NCBI GenBank assembly: GCA_902570505.1
Contig: CACFYR010000005.1
Location: 1 to 44,509, forward strand
Source: an uncultured Pelagibacteraceae bacterium
Lineage (GTDB): Bacteria > Pseudomonadota > Alphaproteobacteria > Pelagibacterales > Pelagibacteraceae
Length of the DNA: 44,509 nucleotides
Direction of reading: 5' to 3'
The position numbers and the translations under genes are program-made. Shown here in pieces: positions 37,337 through 44,509 of this stretch (position 1 is its first letter; every line of letters starts with the position of its first letter). Below the pieces are notes generated by a model. It saw only the letters and a program-made list of their open reading frames with translations, searched no databases and was not told where the DNA came from.

Positions 37337-37817
37337 TTAAGTATTCTGTTTGTCTTAAATTTTCGCTTAGTAAAATAGAAACTGATGTAGACAGATTTAA
37401 AGATCTATATCTTTTTATCATTGGTATCTTTAATTTTAAATTAATTTTATTGTGAACTTTTTCAGGAACTCCCGAACTTTCTCTGCCAAATAGTATCGTA
37501 TCATTTTTTTTAAAATCAAATTTAGTATATAATTTTTTTGCTTTTGTTGTCATTAAAATTACCCTTTCATTTCTTTTCTGTTTAAAAAATTCTTCCTCGC
37601 TTTTGTAGATTCTTAGATTTTCATAATCCATATAATCCATAACAACTCTTCTAAACCTTTTGTCTGTTAACAAAAAACCGCATGGTTCAATAATTTCAAC
37701 ATAGGCTCCAAGACAAGCGCATGTTCTTATAATTGAAGCAGTATTTTGAGGTATATCTGGCTCATATAACGCTATTTTAGGCCTCAAATTAATGTCTTTA
37801 TGTGTCATTCTTACCAT
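37320..37817 (-). CDS. trmL: tRNA (cytidine(34)-2'-O)-methyltransferase, SPOUT family
   Basis: ALYEPDIPQNTASIIRTCACLGAYVEIIEPCGF, LFGRESSGVPE, IPMIKRYRSLNLSTSVSILL; start ambiguous (37808 or 37817, ORF to 37904). Confidence 0.93.
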   Translation of the reverse strand: MVRMTHKDINLRPKIALYEPDIPQNTASIIRTCACLGAYVEIIEPCGFLLTDKRFRRVVMDYMDYENLRIYKSEEEFFKQKRNERVILMTTKAKKLYTKFDFKKNDTILFGRESSGVPEKVHNKINLKLKIPMIKRYRSLNLSTSVSILLSENLRQTEYLNGFRN

Positions 37818-37876
37818 AGTAAATTTTACATTTTCCCATATATAAAGCTTATAACAGATAATATTATAATAATTAA

Positions 37877-38398
37877 ATGTCAGATTCTGAAAAAAAAAAA
37901 CCAAATAGAAGAGATTTTATTTTAACTGCTACAACTGCAGCTGGAGCTGTTGGTGTGGGCGCAGCTGTTTGGCCGCTAATCGACCAGATGAATCCTGATG
38001 CCTCTGTAAAAGCATTAGCATCAACAGAGGTTGATATAAGTTCAGTTCAGCCAGGACAATCAATTACAGTCTTATGGAGAGGAAAACCAGTTTTTATAAA
38101 AAGAAGAACCAAGGAAGAAATAGATAGTGCAAGAAATGTAAATTTAAAAGATTTAAAGCATCCCGAGAAAGATGAAGATAGGGCAAAAAATCCAGAGTGG
38201 TTGGTGACTTTAGGAATTTGTACTCATTTAGGATGTGTGCCATTAACAAATAAAGGTGATTATGAGGGTGGATGGTTCTGTCCATGCCATGGATCTCACT
38301 ATGATACCTCTGGAAGAATTAGAAGCGGACCAGCACCTACAAATTTAGAAGTTCCCGAATATAAGTTTGTGGATAGTAATACAATTAAAATAGGATAA
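37877..38398 (+). CDS. petA: Ubiquinol-cytochrome c reductase Rieske iron-sulfur subunit
   Basis: Twin-arginine [14 protein letters not shown] and CPCHGSHYD cluster motifs. Confidence 0.97.
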   Translation: MSDSEKKKPNRRDFILTATTAAGAVGVGAAVWPLIDQMNPDASVKALASTEVDISSVQPGQSITVLWRGKPVFIKRRTKEEIDSARNVNLKDLKHPEKDEDRAKNPEWLVTLGICTHLGCVPLTNKGDYEGGWFCPCHGSHYDTSGRIRSGPAPTNLEVPEYKFVDSNTIKIG

Positions 38399-38403
38399 AT
38401 GCG

Positions 38404-39672
38404 ATGAGTTCACACGAATATACACCTAAATCAAAATTCGGTAAGTGGTTTAATGATAGATTGCCTTTGCTGACTTTAGCAAATCACTTAACAGATTATC
38501 CAACTCCTAAAAATTTAAATTATTGGTGGACTTTTGGAGGCATTCTTACATTCTGTCTGATTACACAAATTATTACGGGGATAGTTTTAGGAATGCATTA
38601 CATCGCACATGCCGATTTAGCTTTTGCAAGTGTAGAGCATATAATGAGAGATGTAAATTATGGCTGGCTAATAAGATATGTTCATGCAAATGGTGCATCA
38701 ATGTTTTTCTTAGCCGTTTACATTCATATTTTTAGAGCGCTTTATTATGGATCATACAAGTCACCAAGAGAAATGATTTGGATTATTGGAATGTTAATTT
38801 ATTTTCTAATGATGGCTACAGCATTTTTAGGCTACGTTCTACCTTGGGGGCAAATGAGTTTTTGGGGTGCTACAGTAATCACTAACTTGTTCAGCGCTAT
38901 ACCTTTAATAGGGGAAAGTATTACAAATTGGCTTTGGGGAGGTTATTCAGTTGACAATCCTACGCTAACAAGATTTTTTAGTTTACATTATTTATTTCCT
39001 TTTTTAATACTTGGTTTAGTTATTTTACACATTTGGGCGCTTCACGTACCTGGCAACAATAATCCCATTGGTATAGATTTAAAGAAACCTTCAAAAGATA
39101 CTGTTCCATTTCATCCTTACATAGTAATAAAAGATCTTTTTGCTTTATTAATATTTTTATTAGTCTTTGCTTTTTTTGTTTTTTATTCTCCAAATATTTT
39201 AGGTCATTCTGATAATTACATTGAGGCTAACCCTTTAGTTACGCCAGCGCACATTGTTCCAGAATGGTATTTATTACCTTTTTATGCAATTCTAAGGTCT
39301 GTTCCTGATAAATTGCTTGGTGTAATAGCAATGTTTGCTGCTATTTTTGTTTTAGTAATCCTGCCATGGCTGGACACATCAAAAGTTAGATCTGCTTTGT
39401 TTAGACCAATTTATAAACAATTCTACTGGTTTCTAGTTGCCGATGTTTTAATTCTTGGTTATATGGGCGCAATGCCTGCGGAGGGTACATACTTATTAAT
39501 AGCTAGAGTAGCAACGGCATATTACTTTATTCATTTTTTAATTATTCTACCCATGTTAGGAAAAAAAGAAAAAACATTGGAAGTCCCATTAAGTTTAACA
39601 GAACCGGTACTTGGAGGCTCGGCAAGTACTGCAATGGCAAGGGATGATTTAAAATTAAAAAGCTTAGGTTAG
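38404..39672 (+). CDS. petB: Cytochrome b of bc1 complex
   Basis: [46 protein letters not shown]. Confidence 0.97.
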   Translation: MSSHEYTPKSKFGKWFNDRLPLLTLANHLTDYPTPKNLNYWWTFGGILTFCLITQIITGIVLGMHYIAHADLAFASVEHIMRDVNYGWLIRYVHANGASMFFLAVYIHIFRALYYGSYKSPREMIWIIGMLIYFLMMATAFLGYVLPWGQMSFWGATVITNLFSAIPLIGESITNWLWGGYSVDNPTLTRFFSLHYLFPFLILGLVILHIWALHVPGNNNPIGIDLKKPSKDTVPFHPYIVIKDLFALLIFLLVFAFFVFYSPNILGHSDNYIEANPLVTPAHIVPEWYLLPFYAILRSVPDKLLGVIAMFAAIFVLVILPWLDTSKVRSALFRPIYKQFYWFLVADVLILGYMGAMPAEGTYLLIARVATAYYFIHFLIILPMLGKKEKTLEVPLSLTEPVLGGSASTAMARDDLKLKSLG

Positions 39673-39676
39673 ATTT

Positions 39677-40456
39677 GTGATAAATCTTTTAAAATTTAAA
39701 ATAATAATCTTTTTATTTTTATTTAGTTCAATTAGCTTTGCTGCAGAAAAATCACCACCGCTTTTAAAACAAGACTGGTCCTTCCAAAGTTTTTTCGGTA
39801 AATTTGATCGTGGCTCTCTTCAGAGAGGATATCAGGTATATACAGAGGTATGTTCTTCTTGCCATTCAATGCAATACTTATCATATAGAAATCTGGCAGA
39901 GAAGGGTGGACCTGAGTTTTCGTTAGAACAGGCTAAAGCAATTGCATCAAATTTTGAGGTAACAGACGGACCAAATAGCGACGGAGAGATGTTTCAAAGA
40001 CCAGCTAAACTATCAGATAAGTTCGTAATGCCATACTCAAACATAGAGGAGGCAAAACTTTCAAATGGTGGAGCATATCCTCCAGATATGACAGTTCTTT
40101 TAAAAGCAAGAAAAGGTGGAGCGGACTATATTTATTCTGTGCTTTTGGGTTATGAAGACCCACCTGAGGGAATGAAACTTGATGATGGAGTTTATTATAA
40201 TAAATATATGTACGGACAAAAAATTAAAATGCCTAAGCAACTGTATGAAGACCTAGTAACATATGCAGATGGTACACCAGCAACACCAGAACAGATGGCT
40301 AAAGATGTAACAACATTTATGGCATGGACTGCTGAACCAAAGTTAGAAGAAAGACATAAATTTGGATTTAGAGTTATTATATACTTAGTTATACTTACTA
40401 TATTAGTTTATTTTAGTATGAAAAAAATATGGTCACGTATTGAAACGAAAGTTTAA
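39677..40456 (+). CDS. petC: Cytochrome c1 (GTG start)
   Basis: Heme c motif CSSCHSMQYLSYRNLAE, C-terminal TM anchor; GTG start at 39677. Confidence 0.95.
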   Translation: MINLLKFKIIIFLFLFSSISFAAEKSPPLLKQDWSFQSFFGKFDRGSLQRGYQVYTEVCSSCHSMQYLSYRNLAEKGGPEFSLEQAKAIASNFEVTDGPNSDGEMFQRPAKLSDKFVMPYSNIEEAKLSNGGAYPPDMTVLLKARKGGADYIYSVLLGYEDPPEGMKLDDGVYYNKYMYGQKIKMPKQLYEDLVTYADGTPATPEQMAKDVTTFMAWTAEPKLEERHKFGFRVIIYLVILTILVYFSMKKIWSRIETKV

Positions 40457-41506
40457 TATATCCCCATCTTTTACAATATAATCCTTTCCCTCAAGACGCA
40501 TTTTACCTTTTTCTTTAGAATTAACCCATCCGTTTAACTGAACAAAATCACCATAGGAAACAGTTTCTGCTCTAATAAAGCCTTTTTCAAAATCTGAATG
40601 AATTTGCCCTGCTGCTTCTGGTGCTAAACTATTTTTCTTTATTGTCCATGCTCTTGTTTCTTCGGGTCCAGATGTAAAAAATGTTTCAATATTTAATAAT
40701 TTGTAGCCTTTTCTAATTAAATTATTTAAGCTTGTATCTTTTAAATTCAACATGTTCATATATTCTTGTTTTTCTTTTTCACCTAATTGATTAATCTGAT
40801 TTTCAATTTCCGCCGATATGATAACTGTTTTGTCTTCTCCATATATACTCTTGAATTTGTCAGTATATTTGTTTCCCGCAGAAATACTTTTCTCATCAAC
40901 ATTACATACATATAATTTGGGCTTCAAACTTAATAATCCCGTCATTTTTAGTTCTTTATCAGAATAATTATCAAATAATAATTCAATTTTCTTATCATTG
41001 CTTATAATATTCAATGCAGTTTCTAAAATTTCATTAATTATCTCATCATTTTTTTTTCTATTTATTTTATCGAGTCGTTTTTCAATTGATTGAATGTCTG
41101 CTAGTTTAATTTCAGTATCTATAATTTGTAAGTCTCTTACAGGATCAATATTCTCATTCACATTCTGTATTTTATCAGAGTCGAAACATCTTATCATATG
41201 AATTACAGCATCCACCTCTCTAATATGAGATAAAAATTTGTTACCTAATCCTTCTCCACTTGAAGCACCTTTAACTAAACCAGCAATATCGATAAAAGAA
41301 ATAGATGTATAAATTTTTTTTTTTGAATTAGAAATTTTTTCTAAAGTATCAACTCTTTCATCAAGCACAGGTACAATTCCTATATTTGGTTCTATAGTGC
41401 AGAAAGGAAAATTTGCGGCTTGTGCTTTACTTGAATTAGTTAAAGCATTAAATAATGTAGACTTCCCAACATTGGGCAATCCAACAATTCCACACTTTAA
41501 GGTCAT
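40433..41506 (-). CDS. ychF: Redox-regulated ATPase YchF (OLA1 family)
   Basis: GIVGLPNVGKSTLFNALTNS, ANFPFCTIEPNIGIVPV, TFFTSGPEETRAWTI. Confidence 0.97.
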   Translation of the reverse strand: MTLKCGIVGLPNVGKSTLFNALTNSSKAQAANFPFCTIEPNIGIVPVLDERVDTLEKISNSKKKIYTSISFIDIAGLVKGASSGEGLGNKFLSHIREVDAVIHMIRCFDSDKIQNVNENIDPVRDLQIIDTEIKLADIQSIEKRLDKINRKKNDEIINEILETALNIISNDKKIELLFDNYSDKELKMTGLLSLKPKLYVCNVDEKSISAGNKYTDKFKSIYGEDKTVIISAEIENQINQLGEKEKQEYMNMLNLKDTSLNNLIRKGYKLLNIETFFTSGPEETRAWTIKKNSLAPEAAGQIHSDFEKGFIRAETVSYGDFVQLNGWVNSKEKGKMRLEGKDYIVKDGDILNFRFNT

Positions 41507-42066
41507 TATTTATTATTTACTGTACTAGAAAATAATTCTAATTTTTTATCAATTAATATTGGAATACAATCTAAAATGTTATTTGTGATAGAAATTAATT
41601 TTTCCTTTTCTTCCTCATTAAAGTTATTTAAAACATAGTCAGAGACATCAATTTTGTTATTTGGTTTCCCAATTCCCACTCTAACTCTTGAATAGTCTTT
41701 TCCTATAAATTTATCAATAGACGCAATTCCATTATGCCCTGCGTTAGATCCACCAAATTTTGCTTTAATTTTTCCAAAATCAATATCAAGATCATCGTGA
41801 AAAACAACAACGTCACTTGCATTAATTTTGAAATACTCAATCAGTTCTCTGATACAAATTCCTGAATTATTCATAAATGTTAAAGGTTTAATTGCATAAA
41901 TTTTGTGCTCTTCTATTTTTCCAGTAGTTAATAACCCCTTAAATTTTGGTTTTTGTTTTGATAGGCTAAACTTTTGATTTATTGCATCTATGATTTTAAA
42001 GCCTACATTATGTCGATTATCTTCACTATTGGGAGTTGGGTTACCGAGACCTACAAATAATAACAT
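41506..42066 (-). CDS. pth: Peptidyl-tRNA hydrolase
   Basis: FVGLGNPTPNSEDNRHNVGF, KPLTFMNNSG, VFHDDLDIDFGKIKAKFGGSNAGHNGIASI. Confidence 0.97.
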   Translation of the reverse strand: MLLFVGLGNPTPNSEDNRHNVGFKIIDAINQKFSLSKQKPKFKGLLTTGKIEEHKIYAIKPLTFMNNSGICIRELIEYFKINASDVVVFHDDLDIDFGKIKAKFGGSNAGHNGIASIDKFIGKDYSRVRVGIGKPNNKIDVSDYVLNNFNEEEKEKLISITNNILDCIPILIDKKLELFSSTVNNK

Positions 42067-42093
42067 ATAAAAGCTCTAACCGATTAAACCAAT

Positions 42094-42828
42094 TTATTTT
42101 TTTTCAGCAGAAGCCTTTTGATCGTCTTTTTTAGCTCCATCTTTATTTTTATCAGCATCAGTTTCTGCTTTGCTTTTATCATCTGTTGCTCCCTCAGCAC
42201 CCTCAGGGCTTGCTTCTTGATTTTCTGCACCCTCTTCAGATGCCTCTGCTGGTTTTTCAGGCTCCTTGACAACTGTAGGTGCAGCAACTGTTGCGATAAC
42301 AAAATCCCTATCTTTAATAGTTGGTTTGACATTTTCAGGTAAGTTTACTGAAGATATTTTAATACTTGCACCAATATCTAAGTTATCCAAATCAACAATT
42401 ATTTCTTTAGGAATATTTTCTGTTGGACAACTTAATTCAACTTTACGTCTTACTATATTTAAAACACCACCTCTTTTTAATCCTGGACTTTTTTCGTTAT
42501 TAATAAATTTCACAGGTATATCTAAATTTATTTTTGATCCTTTTACTATTCTCAAGAAGTCTATATGAATTGGATCGTCACTAACTGTATCAAAAGTTAT
42601 TTCTCTAGGTAAAACATTAAATTCTTTTCCATCAATTTTTAAAATAATTACATCTGAAGAAAAATTTTCTTTATTAATTAAAATTTGTATTTGTTTTTTA
42701 GAAATACTTATTTTTTGATTATCTTCTTTACCACCGTACATAATTGCAGGAATATTCCCACTTTTCCTAAGAACAGCCAGTTGGCCTTTTGTTTTTGTAT
42801 CTCTAATTGTGGCATCGAGTGTATTCAT
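42094..42828 (-). CDS. rplY: 50S ribosomal protein L25/general stress protein Ctc
   Basis: LRKSGNIPAIMYGGKEDN N-terminus, TL5/Ctc C-terminal domain, low-complexity acidic/lysine tail. Confidence 0.94.
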   Translation of the reverse strand: MNTLDATIRDTKTKGQLAVLRKSGNIPAIMYGGKEDNQKISISKKQIQILINKENFSSDVIILKIDGKEFNVLPREITFDTVSDDPIHIDFLRIVKGSKINLDIPVKFINNEKSPGLKRGGVLNIVRRKVELSCPTENIPKEIIVDLDNLDIGASIKISSVNLPENVKPTIKDRDFVIATVAAPTVVKEPEKPAEASEEGAENQEASPEGAEGATDDKSKAETDADKNKDGAKKDDQKASAEKK

Positions 42829-42869
42829 AAAGGAGGATTTTTAGCTCATGAATCTGAAATTTACAAGTT

Positions 42870-44509
42870 TTAATTAAACAGGTCCGAAACTGATGTAGAA
42901 TTTGATATTCTTTTAATAGCCTCACCCACTAAATGTGAAATTGTTAAAATTTCAATATTTTTAGCCCTTTTTACTTTATTAATATTATCAATTGTATCTG
43001 TAATAACCAGATTCTTTACTTTAGAATTTTTTATTTTCTCTACCGCATTACCACTTAATACTCCGTGAGAACAATATACATGAACATCTTTAGCGCCATT
43101 GTTTTTGAGTGCTTTTGCAGCATTAACTATTGTGCCTCCAGAATCAATTATGTCGTCAACTATTATACATGTTTTGTTATTAACCTTTCCTATTACATTC
43201 ATAACTTCTGACTTGCCAGGTTTTGGTCTACGCTTATCAATTATAGCTAAATCAATATTTAACATTTTACCCAATGCTCTTGCTCTTGCTGTACCACCAA
43301 CATCAGGCGCAACACAAATTAAGTTATTTGTTTTTATTTTTTTTTTAATGTGTCTAGCAAAAATTGGAGTTGCATAAAGATTATCCACAGGAATATCAAA
43401 AAAGCCTTGTATTTGACCAGAGTGTAAATCTAAAGTTACTACTCTATCAGCTCCAGCTTTTGTAATTAAATTTGAAACTAACTTTGCAGAAATTGATGTT
43501 CTCGGAACCACTTTTCTATCCTGTCTCGCATAACCAAAATAAGGTATTACAGCAGTTATATTTTTTGCAGAGGATCTTTTTAAAGCATCAACACAAAGCA
43601 ATAACTCCATTAAATTGTCATTGGCCGGAGATGATATTGACTGAATAATAAATATACTATTGCCTCTAATATTTTCGTTTATTTCAATATAAAGCTCACC
43701 ATCACTAAATTTTCTTATACTAGAATTAACTAATTTGTTTTTCAAATACTTGGATATTTTTTGACTGAGGCTTTTATTGCTATTCCCAGCTAGAATTTTC
43801 ATTTTATATTTGGATATCATAATTAAAGATATATTTCTACCATAATCGTTAAAATTTTTTTTAGATGAGCGTCTGGAGCTAAAAAAATTGTTTTTTTTTG
43901 TATAAGTATCTTTTTTTATCACTTCAATCCGCTGAATCCCCATATTTAAAAATTGATGCTTGATATAGCGAGATAAATCGAAATAAATATTTTTCTTATT
44001 AAAATTAAAAAAAATATTATTATTTTTATTTTTTTTTAAAAATTTTTTAACAAAATCATTTTTTACCTCATAATTTTTTTTGGAAATACAAGGGCCAATT
44101 ACTGCAACAATGTTATTGGTATTAGACCCCTCTTTTTTAAAAGAATTGACTAGGTTTTTAATAATACCCTTATACGCACCTTTCCATCCTGCGTGCGCAG
44201 CTCCAATAATTTTTAATTTTTTGTCATAAATAAATACTGGGGCACAGTCGGCTGTCAATATTCCTAATGCAATATTTTTTTTACTTGTAAAAAATCCATC
44301 TCCGATTAATTTTTTCTTAAGTATATTATTTATTTTAAAAATTTTGTTACTATGAACTTGCTTAAGTAATAACAAATTATTTTTCTTACAACCTATTCTT
44401 TTTTTGACAATATTTAAGTTTTTAATTACATTCTTTTTTTTATCCAATGATCCTATACCACAATTTAAACTACTAAATTTTCCTGAAGATACGCCTCCTT
44501 TCATTCCAA
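42870..44509 (-). CDS. Single reading frame: YfiH/PgeF (polyphenol oxidase/purine nucleoside phosphorylase) domain followed by ribose-phosphate pyrophosphokinase (partial, 5' end off right edge)
   Basis: N-part: GMKGGVSSGKFSSLNCG, LKQVHSNK, LTADCAPVFIYD, AHAGWKGAYKG, IGPCISKKNYEV. C-part from MKILAGNSNKSL (ATG at 43802): GYARQDRKV, DLHSGQIQGFFDIPVDNL, CIIVDDIIDSGGT. No stop between. Confidence 0.9.
   Translation of the reverse strand, partial: GMKGGVSSGKFSSLNCGIGSLDKKKNVIKNLNIVKKRIGCKKNNLLLLKQVHSNKIFKINNILKKKLIGDGFFTSKKNIALGILTADCAPVFIYDKKLKIIGAAHAGWKGAYKGIIKNLVNSFKKEGSNTNNIVAVIGPCISKKNYEVKNDFVKKFLKKNKNNNIFFNFNKKNIYFDLSRYIKHQFLNMGIQRIEVIKKDTYTKKNNFFSSRRSSKKNFNDYGRNISLIMISKYKMKILAGNSNKSLSQKISKYLKNKLVNSSIRKFSDGELYIEINENIRGNSIFIIQSISSPANDNLMELLLCVDALKRSSAKNITAVIPYFGYARQDRKVVPRTSISAKLVSNLITKAGADRVVTLDLHSGQIQGFFDIPVDNLYATPIFARHIKKKIKTNNLICVAPDVGGTARARALGKMLNIDLAIIDKRRPKPGKSEVMNVIGKVNNKTCIIVDDIIDSGGTIVNAAKALKNNGAKDVHVYCSHGVLSGNAVEKIKNSKVKNLVITDTIDNINKVKRAKNIEILTISHLVGEAIKRISNSTSVSDLFN

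Noticed and set aside
42084-42332. 82-aa ORF overlapping the 3' end of rplY in another frame
   Set aside because: Low-complexity Lys/Leu/Gln translation caused by frame shift of the lysine-rich L25 tail.
1-44509. CRISPR array, transposon, prophage or toxin-antitoxin system
   Set aside because: No direct-repeat array, transposase, integrase, phage gene or TA pair recognised anywhere in the window.

Overview
Very AT-rich, densely packed chromosomal window. Gene content and synteny resemble a streamlined alphaproteobacterium of the Pelagibacterales/SAR11 type (inferred from composition and gene families, not from a search). It is essentially all housekeeping genes: a cytochrome c oxidase locus (SCO, two subunit III paralogues, coxB, coxA, subunit IV, ctaB), thrC/thrB, ispH, a carotenoid-to-retinal operon (crtI-crtB-crtY-brp/blh), the F0 ATP synthase operon (atpI-B-E-F'-F), smc, dsbA-like, DUF721, mutY, a CcrM-like GANTC methyltransferase, rnhB, a family-4-like UDG, ispE, tRNA-Gln(TTG), a CCA-adding enzyme, greA, hemF, trmL, the cytochrome bc1 operon, and ychF-pth-rplY-prs. 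I saw no mobile element, CRISPR array, prophage or rRNA, and no obvious multi-gene novel system. The points most worth a second look are: an in-frame YfiH(PgeF)-Prs fusion at the right edge; a short SMC with no recognisable hinge; an inverted pair of GANTC sites in the leader of ccrM; a family-4-like UDG missing the usual Fe-S cysteines; an untracked 57-aa membrane ORF linking ispH to the retinal operon; small unknown membrane proteins in the cox locus; an anti-SD-like leader on rplY; and extreme compaction of divergent and convergent gene pairs.
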